The notes: generated by a model not told the origin, from the sequence alone. DNA of 64,000 bases from Holtiella tumoricola (GCF_027857615.1 NZ_JAQIFT010000048.1:62001-126000); one strand, 5' to 3'; shown: positions 53,450 through 63,118, counted from the first letter of the stretch. A program made the numbers and translations.

Positions 53450-54364
53450 ATGAATAATGATTTAATTCATCGCATTAAGAAAAGTATGCCTAAACTCAGC
53501 AAAGGGCAGAAACTCATCGCTAATTATATTTTAGAACACTACGAAAAAGCAGTGTTTTTGACAGCGGCAAAACTAGGAACAATAGTGGGGGTAAGTGAGT
53601 CAACAGTTGTACGTTTTGCAAACGAATTAGGATATGACGGGTACCCTAAGTTCCAAGACGCATTAGAAGAGCTTGTAAAGAGCAAATTAACTGCGATGCA
53701 AAGATTAGAAGTTACTACAGATCGTATTGATGTGAATCACGTTCTGAAAAGTGTACTTCAAACAGATCAAGAAAAAATTGCATATACCATTGAACAAATA
53801 GATGAAGAAACTTTTGATATGGCAATTGATAAGATACTAGCAGCAGACACGATTTATATCTTAGGGGTAAGAAGCTGTGCAGGTCTTGCAAGTTTCCTAG
53901 GATTTTACTTCAATATTATTTTCCCAAGGGTTAAAGTGATTAATACAAATAGTATTAGTGAGATCTTTGAGCTTTTACATCATATTAGTGAAAACGATGT
54001 CATTATTGGTATTAGTTTCCCTAGATATTCAAAACGTATTCTCAAAGCATTAGAATATGCACGCTCAAGACAGGCTGGTATCATTGCGATTACAGATAGT
54101 TATATTTCACCGATTGCACAATACGCAGAGCATACTTTAATTGGACGTAGTGAGATGGTATCTTTTGTAGACTCACTTGTAGCACCACTTAGTATCATTA
54201 ATGCAATTATTGTTGCAGTCAGCTTACGTATGAAAGATGAAATTTCAACCAACTTAGATAATCTTGAAACAGTTTGGATGGAATATGAAGTTTATGATGA
54301 TACAAGGGAAGTGAATACACCACATTATACGACCCCAACAACAGTTAAGGAAAAATGCGATTAA
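53450..54364 (+). CDS. RpiR-family transcriptional regulator (MurR-like)
   Basis: The 304-residue regulator has an N-terminal helix-turn-helix (IHRIKKSMPKLSKGQKLIAN then AAKLGTIVGVSESTVVRFAN) and a C-terminal SIS domain (DTIYILGVRSCAGLASFLGF and VIIGISFPRYSKRILKALEY). Such regulators sense sugar phosphates. ATG at 53444 overlaps the ribosome site; 53450 was chosen. It reads toward the AroH-Cmk gene 13 bases later; no sugar gene is adjacent, so the ligand is unknown. Confidence 0.88.
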   Translation: MNNDLIHRIKKSMPKLSKGQKLIANYILEHYEKAVFLTAAKLGTIVGVSESTVVRFANELGYDGYPKFQDALEELVKSKLTAMQRLEVTTDRIDVNHVLKSVLQTDQEKIAYTIEQIDEETFDMAIDKILAADTIYILGVRSCAGLASFLGFYFNIIFPRVKVINTNSISEIFELLHHISENDVIIGISFPRYSKRILKALEYARSRQAGIIAITDSYISPIAQYAEHTLIGRSEMVSFVDSLVAPLSIINAIIVAVSLRMKDEISTNLDNLETVWMEYEVYDDTREVNTPHYTTPTTVKEKCD

Positions 54365-54377
54365 AGAGAGGGATAAG

Positions 54378-55400
54378 ATGAATAATACTATTGCCATTAG
54401 AGGTGCTATTACAGCTGAAAACACAAGAGAGTCTATTCTATGCCAGACAAAAGCACTCTTAGAAGCTGTATTAATGGCCAATCAGGTAAAAATAGAAGAA
54501 ATTATACAAATTACATTTACTTGCACAAAAGATTTGGATGCAGCTTATCCAGCTATTGCAGCACGTGAGTTAGGTATTACAGAAGCTGCACTTATGTGTA
54601 TGCAAGAGATGGAGGTAGTGGATTCACTTGAACACTGCATCCGTATTGCACTCATTTGTACAAGCAGCATAGTAACACAAAAAACTGCAAGGCACCAATA
54701 TTTAGGTGAAGCCTGCAAATTACGTCCAGACCTTGCAACTTTTTCTCTTGCATTAGACGGGCCAGCAGGTGCAGGTAAAAGTACCATTGCTAAACGTATT
54801 GCGGGAGAATTAAGTTGTACATACATTGACACAGGTGCAATGTATCGTAGTGTAGGACTATACTGTATACAAAGAGGTATTGATTATACGATAGAAGCTT
54901 TAGTTAATGAAGCTTTAGAAGATATACACATTGATTTAACCTATGAAAATGCAAATCAACGTATTTACTTAAACGGTGAAGACGTAAGTGAAGCCATAAG
55001 AACACAAGAAGTAGCAGCTTCTGCATCTAAAGTAGCAACTTACGAAAAAGTACGTATCGCCTTAGTTGAGATGCAAAGAAAATTAGCACAAACGAAGTCT
55101 GTTGTTATGGATGGACGCGATATTGGTACAGTTGTACTACCTAATGCTACATTAAAAATCTTCTTAACAGCATCTAGTAGTGAGCGTGCAAAAAGAAGGT
55201 TAATGGAGTACCAAGCAAAAGGTATGGAAGTAAGTTTTGAAACATTATTAGAAGAAATTGAAGCACGTGACTATCAAGATATGAATCGTAGTGTTTCACC
55301 ACTTAAAAAGGCAGAAGATGCAGTAGAAGTAGATACAACAAGTCTTACAGTAGAGCAAATTGTTGAACACATCATAGGATTACTTAAACAAAAGCAATAG
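54378..55400 (+). CDS. Fusion: chorismate mutase (AroH type) - cytidylate kinase
   Basis: The 340-residue protein joins two enzymes. Residues 1-118 match AroH chorismate mutase, with catalytic-site counterparts R8, R63, C74, E77, R89 and Y108 and the closing LRPDL. Residues about 122-340 are (d)CMP kinase: P-loop LDGPAGAGKSTIAKRI, YIDTGAMYRSVGLYC, VMDGRDIGTVVLPNA, RAKRRLMEY, and DYQDMNRSVSPLKKAEDA. Both domains look complete and active. AroH turns chorismate to prephenate (Phe/Tyr pathway); Cmk phosphorylates CMP and dCMP. No linker of note lies between them. It is followed after 11 bases by ispH, the usual cmk neighbour in Clostridia. Confidence 0.93.
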   Translation: MNNTIAIRGAITAENTRESILCQTKALLEAVLMANQVKIEEIIQITFTCTKDLDAAYPAIAARELGITEAALMCMQEMEVVDSLEHCIRIALICTSSIVTQKTARHQYLGEACKLRPDLATFSLALDGPAGAGKSTIAKRIAGELSCTYIDTGAMYRSVGLYCIQRGIDYTIEALVNEALEDIHIDLTYENANQRIYLNGEDVSEAIRTQEVAASASKVATYEKVRIALVEMQRKLAQTKSVVMDGRDIGTVVLPNATLKIFLTASSSERAKRRLMEYQAKGMEVSFETLLEEIEARDYQDMNRSVSPLKKAEDAVEVDTTSLTVEQIVEHIIGLLKQKQ

Positions 55401-55411
55401 GAGCTGATAAG

Positions 55412-56245
55412 ATGAAAGTTTTACTTGCAAAAAGTGCAGGATTTTGTTTTGGTGTAAAACGTGCAGTAGATATGGCATTTGATACAGATGCTACTAAAAC
55501 AACTTATACACTAGGACATATTATTCATAATGAAGCGGTAATTAATAAGCTTCATAACAAAGGAATTCATTCAGTAGAAGAATTAGACAATATTCCAATG
55601 GATCAGGTGATTATTCGTGCCCATGGTGTACCAGAAGATGTGTATAAAGAAGCGAACGATAAAGCCATTCATGTTGTTGATGCCACATGTCCTTATGTAA
55701 CTAAAATTCATAAGCTTGTCAATAGACATGAAAGGGATGGATACAAAATTATCTTGATTGGTGATGCAAAACATCCAGAGATTATTGGGATTAATGGATG
55801 GACAAAAGAAGGTTGTATCATATTAAAAAATATTGATGAACTAGACTTAAGTAAGTTAAGTAAAGAAGAACGGTATTTTGTTGTTTCACAAACGACTTAT
55901 AAGAAAGCAGTAGTAGACGAAATTGTGAACACCTTAGAACAAGCAGGTTACGACATCAAATTTACCAATACAATTTGTAGCGCAACATCAGAAAGACAAG
56001 ACGAAGCACGTGAAATAGCTGGTCAAGTAGATGCTATGGTTGTAATAGGAAGTCGTTTGAGTTCTAATACGCAAAAACTTTATGAAATTTGTCAATCCAT
56101 ATGTCCGAATACACATTGTATTGATGATGCTTCTATGTTAGAAAAAGAATGGTTTGATGGAGTAGAAGAAGTTGGTGTAACAGCAGGTGCTTCTACACCT
56201 AGTGATGTGATTAATGAAGTCCTCACAAAACTAGAACAAATCTAA
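55412..56245 (+). CDS. ispH: 4-hydroxy-3-methylbut-2-enyl diphosphate reductase
   Basis: IspH makes IPP and DMAPP in the last step of the MEP pathway. The 277-residue protein has the three cluster-ligand cysteines (C12 in AGFCFGVKRAV, the one in DATCPYVTKIH, and the one in NTICSATSERQDEAREIA), plus VITGASTPSDVI-type GVTAGASTPSDVINEVL. Many Clostridia carry an S1-domain (RpsA) fusion on IspH; none is here. AGGAG precedes the ATG. It is coupled to the AroH-Cmk gene. Confidence 0.95.
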   Translation: MKVLLAKSAGFCFGVKRAVDMAFDTDATKTTYTLGHIIHNEAVINKLHNKGIHSVEELDNIPMDQVIIRAHGVPEDVYKEANDKAIHVVDATCPYVTKIHKLVNRHERDGYKIILIGDAKHPEIIGINGWTKEGCIILKNIDELDLSKLSKEERYFVVSQTTYKKAVVDEIVNTLEQAGYDIKFTNTICSATSERQDEAREIAGQVDAMVVIGSRLSSNTQKLYEICQSICPNTHCIDDASMLEKEWFDGVEEVGVTAGASTPSDVINEVLTKLEQI

Positions 56246-56265
56246 TAGATGCATGGGAGAAGAGC

Positions 56266-57033
56266 ATGAACTATACAGAATTTAAGACAGGTATATTAAG
56301 GCTTACCGGTGTGGATTTAAATGCTTACAAAGAAAATCAAATGAAAAGACGTATTGATGCTAATATACGTAAGCATGGATGTAAAGAATATGAGGACTAC
56401 CTAGCATTACTTAAAATGAATAGAACCCTTTATGATGAATTTTTAAGCTATATTACGATTAACGTATCAGAGTTCTTCCGTAATCCCAATCAGTGGGTCA
56501 CATTAGAAACAGAGATTATTCCCATGTTGCTTAAAAAGAAGGGGAGCATTAAGATATGGAGTGCAGCATGCTCAACAGGTGATGAGCCTTATTCATTAGC
56601 TATGTTGTTATCCAAGTTTATGCCCCTTCATCAAATTAAGATTATTGCTACAGACATAGATCAAGAAATACTTGCCAAAGCTAAAGCTGGCGAGTACATA
56701 GATAAACATTTAACCAATGTACCTAAAGATTTACGAGACCGTTTTATCATCCAAGAAGGGGATAAATACGTGATTTCTCCTGAAATCAAAAAATGTATTC
56801 AATTTCAACAGCACGATCTTTTAAAAGATCCTTATCCAGAACGTATAGATCTTATTGTATGTCGTAATGTACTGATTTATTTTACAGAAGAGGCTAAAAA
56901 TGATATTTATACAAAATTTAGTCGTTCTCTAAATAAAGAAGGTATTTTATTTGTTGGAAGTACAGAACAAATCATTGGTTCACAAAAATTTAATCTAAAT
57001 CCTTATCGTATTTTCTTTTATGAAAAACAATAA
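56266..57033 (+). CDS. cheR: CheR-type protein-glutamate O-methyltransferase
   Basis: CheR methylates glutamates in chemoreceptors. The 255-residue protein has the N-terminal helical domain with YKENQMKRRIDANIRKHGC, TINVSEFFRNPNQW, the SAM site KIWSAACSTGDEPYSLAMLL, IIATDIDQEILAKA and LIVCRNVLIYFTEEA. No receptor, CheA or flagellar gene is within the window, so it is a stand-alone copy. Confidence 0.92.
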   Translation: MNYTEFKTGILRLTGVDLNAYKENQMKRRIDANIRKHGCKEYEDYLALLKMNRTLYDEFLSYITINVSEFFRNPNQWVTLETEIIPMLLKKKGSIKIWSAACSTGDEPYSLAMLLSKFMPLHQIKIIATDIDQEILAKAKAGEYIDKHLTNVPKDLRDRFIIQEGDKYVISPEIKKCIQFQQHDLLKDPYPERIDLIVCRNVLIYFTEEAKNDIYTKFSRSLNKEGILFVGSTEQIIGSQKFNLNPYRIFFYEKQ

Positions 57034-57050
57034 AAATAGTATTTTAATAT

Positions 57051-57098
57051 AAAAGCCCTATCTTACTGGCATACGATCGCGAGTAAGGTAGGGCTTTT
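57051..57098. terminator. Bidirectional terminator
   Basis: A 16-bp stem (AAAAGCCCTATCTTAC with GTAAGGTAGGGCTTTT, one wobble) lies between convergent cheR and the YprB-type gene. Confidence 0.9.
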
Positions 57099-57100
57099 GG

Positions 57101-58123
57101 TTATTGGGGTGAAGCACTAGTAAGTTTAGATAGTCCCTTTAGGATTTGTCTAAGAAGGGAAGGAATATGAGGTGCAAATGTATTTGGATCATAGAGCGTA
57201 TAACATACCTTGTTGCAATCTTGCCAGGAGCGTTCAGATTCTTCTAAGGTATAAGGGAGATAATAACCTTCTTGTTCTAAATAGCATTGATCTTTTGCAA
57301 CCTTTTGGCGCATGGAAGCTGGAAGAAGTTTAGCTAGGGATTTGTGCATCAGTTCACCTTCAATAAGATAATAGTCTTTAGCTGGTAAATAAGTTTTAAG
57401 AGTGAGAAGATGTGCTTCTAGTTGAATCTGAAAAATGTTTTGTTCTGTATCATAGTGGCATACTACATGCTTACACGTTAAATCAAAAGATTTTGAGTAA
57501 GTAAGTGTAGGGGAGAGGCGAAAAACTAAAGACTGTTCTTTTAGAACTGTTTCTTTTAAGTCATTGCTACTTAAGTGTTTAAGAAACTGTAAGTAGTTAA
57601 AAAGAGCTTGTAAACTTAAAAGTTCTTCTCGGTTGTGTTCTAAGATAAGTGTTTGATAGGCCTCGCTTGGTGTTTGTAAGGAGAGTTTTGCAAGTTTTGC
57701 TAGTTCTTTACCTGTACTTGTTTGTAAACGCTTAAATCCTGCTTGAGACTCTAAGGTGGTACGTTTAGCCTTAGATGGCTTAAGATCTACGAGATGACAA
57801 GCAGTTAAAAAAGAAGCATCCAAATCATAAGCTTCTAATTTAAAAGTTAGAAAAGGCCATTCAAAATGTTTACCGCCATAAGTGTAAATACGATTGAATT
57901 TGTGTAATGTTTCCATAAGTGTATAAAGAAGTTTGATTTCTTCTTCAGTGTTTTCAATGAGCCACTGTTCAAGGAGAAAATCTCCTTCATTTAATGAAGC
58001 AAGACCGATGCACATAATGTGATCATTCTGTTTTGATAAACCTGTTGTTTCAAAATCTAAAAAGCAAGTGTCTTTAGAAATGAAAGAATCCGTCACAGGT
58101 AAAGACTTTTTTATGTAAATCAT
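57101..58123 (-). CDS. YprB-type ribonuclease H-like exonuclease domain protein
   Basis: The 340-residue protein starts with a DEDD-type exonuclease region: DFETTGLSKQNDHIMCIGLA (Asp-Glu pair in FLDFETTG), YTYGGKHFEWPFLTFKLE and ACHLVDLKP. The rest of the DEDD set is less clear. Known of the family: YprB-like proteins are RNase H-fold nucleases with unproven function. A TTG at 58126 precedes the ATG at 58123; the ATG was preferred. Confidence 0.85.
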   Translation of the reverse strand: MIYIKKSLPVTDSFISKDTCFLDFETTGLSKQNDHIMCIGLASLNEGDFLLEQWLIENTEEEIKLLYTLMETLHKFNRIYTYGGKHFEWPFLTFKLEAYDLDASFLTACHLVDLKPSKAKRTTLESQAGFKRLQTSTGKELAKLAKLSLQTPSEAYQTLILEHNREELLSLQALFNYLQFLKHLSSNDLKETVLKEQSLVFRLSPTLTYSKSFDLTCKHVVCHYDTEQNIFQIQLEAHLLTLKTYLPAKDYYLIEGELMHKSLAKLLPASMRQKVAKDQCYLEQEGYYLPYTLEESERSWQDCNKVCYTLYDPNTFAPHIPSLLRQILKGLSKLTSASPQ

Positions 58124-58334
58124 CAAAGAATCATCCTTTCTTGTATATTTTTATTTTACAAAGACTTTATAAGGCTTTCAAGAGGTATTAAGAAAAAATA
58201 TAAGGTTTACGTAAAAATGATATAGGTGAAATGAATTATCTGTAAAATGAAGAGTTTTATATTTTTGGATTCATGAAAAATAATTATATCTAACATAAAT
58301 CGAATAAATATATAAAATTTATTATAAATTTGTC

Positions 58335-58363
58335 TTGAAATTGAAATATATATTAAGTATAAT
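58335..58363 (+). promoter_or_regulatory. Sigma-A type promoter of the liv operon
   Basis: TTGAAA at 58335-58340 and TATAAT at 58358-58363 are separated by 17 bases, with ATTGAAAT and ATTTCAAAT forming a partial dyad across the -10, a possible operator. The spacer from 58124 shows nothing else. Confidence 0.7.
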
Positions 58364-58399
58364 TTCAAATATAAATATAAAGATTGACGGAGGGATATT

Positions 58400-59551
58400 A
58401 TGAAAACAAAAAGATTATTTGCTATGGGATTAGCAATGATGATGAGTTCGATGAGTTTTGTAGGATGTCAACAATCAGGAGGAAATGGAGATACCATTAG
58501 AATTGGTGCAAGCTTCGACTTAACAGGTTCTTGTGCACAATACGGTATTGCAGCAAGTAATGGGGCAAAACTTGCTATTGAAGAGTACAATGCAGCAGGT
58601 GGTATACTAGGCAAACAAATTGATTTTATCTTAGAAGATAATAAGGCAAATCAACAAGATGCAACCAATGCTTTCAAAAAATTAGTAGAAAATGATAAAG
58701 TCGTGGCATTCATTGGTTCTGATATTAGTAGTACAACAGAAACCATTGCTCACTTAGCAGCAGAAAAAAACATTCCAATGATTACACCAACAGGTACCAA
58801 GGAAGGGATTACCGCAATTGGTAACAATATTTTTAGAGCATGTTACATAGATCCAGCACAAGGTGAACTTCTTGCTAAGTTTGCAACAGAAGATCTAAGT
58901 GCAACAAAGGTTGCAATGCTTGTAAACTCAGAGTCTGATTATTCATCAGGTATTGCAGAAGCATTCGAAGAGCTTTTTGTAGCAAATGGTGGTGAGATTG
59001 TTAGAACTGAAAAATATGGAAGTAATGATGTAGACTTTAAACCTATCTTAACAAATATCAAAAATGCCAACCCAGAAGTTATTGTTATTCCAGATTACTA
59101 TGAAACCATTGCGAATATTGCAACACAAGCAAGAGAAATTGGTATTACAGCAACACTTATTGGTGGTGATGGATGGGATGGTGTAACAGAAAAAACTGTA
59201 AACAACCCAGAAGTTGTAGAAGGCAGCTATTTTGTTAACCACTATACGGTAGAAGATACATCTGATATCGTACAAAACTTCATTACAAGTTACAAAGGGA
59301 AATACAATGAAGAACCTAATGCTTTCGCAGCACTTGGTTATGATGCAGCACGCATTATGCTTGAAGCGATTAAAACAGCAGGTTCAACAGAAGCGGATGC
59401 GGTGGTAGCAGCTATGCAAAATACATCTTTAGCTTGTGTAACAGGAGATGTTACATTCGATGAAAACAGAAACCCAGTAAAATCTGTATCTGTTATTCGC
59501 ATTGAAAATGGCGAAAACAAACTTTACAAAAAGTTAGATGCAGTTAAATAG
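58400..59551 (+). CDS. livJ: Branched-chain amino acid ABC transporter, substrate-binding lipoprotein
   Basis: The 383-residue protein has a lipoprotein signal with lipobox SFVGC (Cys23). The periplasmic-binding fold type I follows: IRIGASFDLTGSCAQYGIAA, AAEKNIPMITPTGTKEGIT, VNSESDYSSGIAEAFEELFV, and GYDAARIMLEAIKTAG. It catches Leu/Ile/Val-type ligands outside the cell for the LivHMGF complex. Specificity cannot be read. GGAGG precedes the ATG. Confidence 0.92.
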   Translation: MKTKRLFAMGLAMMMSSMSFVGCQQSGGNGDTIRIGASFDLTGSCAQYGIAASNGAKLAIEEYNAAGGILGKQIDFILEDNKANQQDATNAFKKLVENDKVVAFIGSDISSTTETIAHLAAEKNIPMITPTGTKEGITAIGNNIFRACYIDPAQGELLAKFATEDLSATKVAMLVNSESDYSSGIAEAFEELFVANGGEIVRTEKYGSNDVDFKPILTNIKNANPEVIVIPDYYETIANIATQAREIGITATLIGGDGWDGVTEKTVNNPEVVEGSYFVNHYTVEDTSDIVQNFITSYKGKYNEEPNAFAALGYDAARIMLEAIKTAGSTEADAVVAAMQNTSLACVTGDVTFDENRNPVKSVSVIRIENGENKLYKKLDAVK

Positions 59552-59566
59552 AAAGTAGATTGATGA

Positions 59567-59600
59567 GGGGTTGTTGTATAAGTGCAACAGCCCCACATTT
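59567..59600 (+). terminator. Partial terminator between livJ and livH
   Basis: GGGGTTGTTG pairs with CAACAGCCCC around an 8-base loop, followed by a short T-run. It would raise the binding-protein mRNA over the downstream genes, a common arrangement. Confidence 0.7.
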
Positions 59601-59649
59601 TAAAAGTTTAGCACGAGTTATGTAAAATCAAGAGGAGAGGGGACTTTGT

Positions 59650-60552
59650 ATGGACTATGGTACACTTTTTATTCAGCAAATATTAAATGGTCTACATATC
59701 GGTAGTATTTATGCGTTGATTGCATTAGGATATACGATGGTATATGGGATTGTAAAACTTATAAACTTTGCACACGGAGACATTATGATGGTGGGGGCAT
59801 ATATTGCTTTTGTCATGATTGCCGTATTTGGCTTGCCGCTTCCAGTTGCTATTATTATTTCTATGGTGTCTTGTGCAGTGATTGGGATGGGGATTGAGAG
59901 GATTGCTTATAAGCCTCTTCGTAATGCACCAAGAATGTGGGCGCTTATTACAGCCATTGGTGTAAGCTTTTTCTTAGAAACGTTATTCAATATTTTATTT
60001 GGAGCAAGCTCTAAACCCTTCCCAACCATTTCTTTAGAACCTATTCAAATTGGCCAGCTACAAATTAGTAAGATTATGTTGATTTCTTTAGGTTTATCTC
60101 TTTTATTAATGGTTGCCTTAGAACTTTTCATCAAAAAGACAAAACTTGGGAAAGCCATGCGTGCAGCATCAGAAGATGCACAAGCAGCATCACTTATGGG
60201 AATCTCAGTTAATAAAACCATTTCTATTGCTTTTGCAATTGGTTCAGCTCTTGGAGCAATGGGAGGGATTCTCTTTGCCATGGCCTACCCACAAATTAAA
60301 CCTCTAATGGGGGTTATGCCTGGACTTAAAGCCTTTATTGCAGCTGTACTTGGTGGTATTGGTGTCATACCAGGTGCCATGCTTGGCGGTTTCTTACTTG
60401 GGATTATTGAAAGTTTGGCAAAAGGATTTTTCTCTGTATTTTGGGCAGAAGCTTCATCTTGGGCAGATGCCATTTTATTCTTAATCTTAATTTTAGTACT
60501 CTTACTTAAACCATCAGGTATTTTAGGTAAGAATATACGAGAGAAAGTGTAG
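59650..60552 (+). CDS. livH: Branched-chain amino acid ABC transporter permease LivH
   Basis: The 300-residue membrane protein has eight or so helices. It shows QQILNGLHIGSIYALIALGY, YGIVKLINFAHGDIMMVGAY, KLGKAMRAASEDAQAASLMG (the cytoplasmic coupling EAA-like loop), and GGIGVIPGAMLGGFLLGIIE. It is one of two permeases. GGAGAGGG precedes the ATG. Confidence 0.94.
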   Translation: MDYGTLFIQQILNGLHIGSIYALIALGYTMVYGIVKLINFAHGDIMMVGAYIAFVMIAVFGLPLPVAIIISMVSCAVIGMGIERIAYKPLRNAPRMWALITAIGVSFFLETLFNILFGASSKPFPTISLEPIQIGQLQISKIMLISLGLSLLLMVALELFIKKTKLGKAMRAASEDAQAASLMGISVNKTISIAFAIGSALGAMGGILFAMAYPQIKPLMGVMPGLKAFIAAVLGGIGVIPGAMLGGFLLGIIESLAKGFFSVFWAEASSWADAILFLILILVLLLKPSGILGKNIREKV

Positions 60553-60561
60553 GTGAAAAAA

Positions 60562-61536
60562 ATGGAAAAACTTAAAACGAACAAAACACTTACCTTTTTA
60601 ATAGGAACTATCTTGATTTATGCACTTTTGATGCTTGGTATGAGCGTAGGCATTATTAATTACTACTATACAGGTGTACTTATTTCTATTTTAATTAATG
60701 TGATTATGGCAACTTCATTAGCACTTGTAACAGGTTACTTAGGGGAACTTGTACTCGGGCATGCAGGGTTTATGGCAATTGGTGCGTATACTTCTGCACT
60801 TATTACAATGAACTTAGATTTGCCTATGTTTATTGAGTTTCCAATAGGACTTATTGTGGGGGGAGTATTTGCTGCTTTTATAGGGGTTTTAATAGGGATT
60901 CCAGCACTTAGACTACGTGGAGATTATTTAGGTATTATTACACTTGGTTTTGGTGAAATCATTCGTATTGTCCTTAATAACCTTAAAATTACTAATGGAG
61001 CAAAAGGTCTTTCAGGTATTTCTAGTTATAGTAATTTTTCAATCACATTTGTTATTACAGCTGCAATTGTAGCAACTTTATTCTTACTTATTAAATCCAG
61101 ACATGGCCGTGCTATTATTGCTATTCGTGAAAATGAGATTGCAACAGATTGTATTGGGATTTCAACGTTCTATTACAAAACTTTTGCCTTTGCTATTGCC
61201 GCCTTTTTTGCAGGTATTGGTGGTGGATTGTATGCCCATTACTTACAGGGGCTTACGCCAAGTAGCTTTGGATTCTTAAATTCGATTGAGTACTTAATTA
61301 TCGTTGTACTTGGAGGAATGGGCAGTTTAAGTGGTACCATTATTGCAGCCATTGTTTTAGGCATATTAAATGAAATGCTACGTGCTTTTTCAGAATACCG
61401 TATGCTTATTTATTCAGTAGTACTTGTTGTAATGATGATTTGTAAAGCAAAAGGAATTACTTTTAAAAGTATCTTAGGGAAAGTGGGATTAGAAGGTAAA
61501 TTCAAAAAAACAGTAAGCTTAGGAAAGGAGGAATAG
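60562..61536 (+). CDS. livM: Branched-chain amino acid ABC transporter permease LivM
   Basis: The 324-residue membrane protein has LVTGYLGELVLGHAGFMAIG, LRLRGDYLGIITLGFGEIIR, GRAIIAIRENEIATDCIGIS (coupling loop) and LGGMGSLSGTIIAAIVLGIL. It pairs with LivH. GTG at 60553 is possible, but ATG at 60562 has AGGTGA at better spacing. Confidence 0.94.
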   Translation: MEKLKTNKTLTFLIGTILIYALLMLGMSVGIINYYYTGVLISILINVIMATSLALVTGYLGELVLGHAGFMAIGAYTSALITMNLDLPMFIEFPIGLIVGGVFAAFIGVLIGIPALRLRGDYLGIITLGFGEIIRIVLNNLKITNGAKGLSGISSYSNFSITFVITAAIVATLFLLIKSRHGRAIIAIRENEIATDCIGISTFYYKTFAFAIAAFFAGIGGGLYAHYLQGLTPSSFGFLNSIEYLIIVVLGGMGSLSGTIIAAIVLGILNEMLRAFSEYRMLIYSVVLVVMMICKAKGITFKSILGKVGLEGKFKKTVSLGKEE

Positions 61537-61537
61537 T

Positions 61538-62299
61538 ATGTCACTATTAGAAGTCAATAAAATGAGTGTCAACTTTGGAGGGATTAAACCTGTTTCTGAA
61601 TTAGACCTACATATAGAGCAAGGGGAACTCATAGGACTTATTGGTCCAAATGGCGCAGGCAAGACTACAGTATTCAACCTCCTTACTGGTGTTTATACAC
61701 CTACAGAAGGCTCTATTACATTTGATGGTGAACGTATTGATCGACTTAAAACCCATCAAATCGTAAAAAAAGGTATTACACGTACATTCCAAAATATCCG
61801 TCTTTTCAAACAGATGACCGTTATTGATAATGTTAAAGTAGCTTTTAATAACCGCTTAAGTTATAACACGGTAGAAGGGATTTTAAGATTACCACGTTAC
61901 AAAAAGCAAGAAGAATGGTTACAGGAAGAGGCTATGAAACTGCTTAGGATTTTTGAACTAGACGGTTATGCCAATGAGCTGAGTATGAATTTACCTTATG
62001 GTAAACAACGTAAGTTAGAAATTGCAAGGGCATTAGCAGGGAAGCCAAAGCTTCTTTTGCTTGATGAACCAGCAGCGGGGATGAATCCAAATGAAACCAA
62101 CGAGCTAATGCATACAATTAAAATGATTCGAGATGAATTTGGGATTGCTATTTTGCTTATTGAGCATGATATGCACCTTGTCATGTCTATTTGTGAACGT
62201 TTAGTTGTTATTGATTATGGGAATGTGATTGCACGTGGAACACCAGAAGAAGTACAAAATAATGAAAAAGTTATTGGAGCTTATTTAGGCCAGGCTTAA
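61538..62299 (+). CDS. livG: Branched-chain amino acid ABC transporter ATPase LivG
   Basis: The 253-residue ATPase has Walker A GPNGAGKTTVFNLL, the long insert typical of LivG, signature region LPYGKQRKLEIARAL (degenerate, as usual for LivG), Walker B LLLLDEPAAGMNP and the switch histidine LLIEHDMHLV. AAGGAGG precedes the ATG. Confidence 0.95.
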   Translation: MSLLEVNKMSVNFGGIKPVSELDLHIEQGELIGLIGPNGAGKTTVFNLLTGVYTPTEGSITFDGERIDRLKTHQIVKKGITRTFQNIRLFKQMTVIDNVKVAFNNRLSYNTVEGILRLPRYKKQEEWLQEEAMKLLRIFELDGYANELSMNLPYGKQRKLEIARALAGKPKLLLLDEPAAGMNPNETNELMHTIKMIRDEFGIAILLIEHDMHLVMSICERLVVIDYGNVIARGTPEEVQNNEKVIGAYLGQA

Positions 62300-62311
62300 A
62301 AGGAGGTAACT

Positions 62312-63016
62312 ATGTTAAAAGTAGAAAATCTAAATGTACATTATGGCAATATCCATGCCTTGAAAAATATCTCTTTTGAAGTGGCAAAAGGTGAGATTGT
62401 AACGTTGATCGGTGCTAACGGTGCAGGGAAAACCTCTACCTTGCAAGCTGTAAGTGGGATGCTTAAACCAAGTGGGGGCAAGATCACTTTAAAAGAACAG
62501 GACATTTCACATATTGAAGCACATAAGTTGGTTCCTCTTGGAATGGCACATGTACCTGAAGGCAGACGCGTATTTGCTCAAATGACAGTAGAAGAAAACT
62601 TAGAGTTAGGTGCTTATATTCTCAACAATAAAAAACAAATAAGTGAAGATATTGAAAAGATGTATGCACGTTTCCCACGTCTTAAAGAAAGACGTAAACA
62701 GTTAGCAGGGACCATGAGTGGTGGGGAACAGCAAATGCTTGCTATGGCACGTGCACTTATGTCTCGTCCAGAAATTGTTTTAATGGATGAACCTTCTATG
62801 GGACTTGCACCTATTCTTGTTCAAGAAATTTTTGATATTATTAAGGAAATTAATACTACAGGCACAACCGTATTACTTGTTGAACAAAATGCGAATATGG
62901 CCCTTCAAATAGCGCATCGTGCTTATGTGCTAGAAACTGGGGAAGTCGTTCTTTCAGGAGTAGGTAAAGAATTGCTCAACAATGCTCAAGTTAAAAAAGC
63001 TTATTTAGGGGCATAA
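62312..63016 (+). CDS. livF: Branched-chain amino acid ABC transporter ATPase LivF
   Basis: The 234-residue ATPase has Walker A GANGAGKTSTLQAV, the LivF motif MAHVPEGRRVFAQMTVEENL, signature MSGGEQQMLAMARAL, Walker B IVLMDEPSMGLAP and VLLVEQNANMAL. It starts 12 bases after livG. It closes the operon. Confidence 0.95.
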   Translation: MLKVENLNVHYGNIHALKNISFEVAKGEIVTLIGANGAGKTSTLQAVSGMLKPSGGKITLKEQDISHIEAHKLVPLGMAHVPEGRRVFAQMTVEENLELGAYILNNKKQISEDIEKMYARFPRLKERRKQLAGTMSGGEQQMLAMARALMSRPEIVLMDEPSMGLAPILVQEIFDIIKEINTTGTTVLLVEQNANMALQIAHRAYVLETGEVVLSGVGKELLNNAQVKKAYLGA

Positions 63017-63088
63017 TGCTCAAAGTAGAAACTTTGTCTATAACTATTATAAACACATTTAGAAGGAATGTAATAGAGATAAATAGAG

Positions 63089-63118
63089 GCTGTCACAAAT
63101 TTTGTGGCAGCTTTTTTT
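63089..63118 (+). terminator. Intrinsic terminator after the liv operon
   Basis: GCTGTCACAAA pairs with TTTGTGGCAGC (one G-U) with a one-base gap and is followed by seven Ts. Confidence 0.85.
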
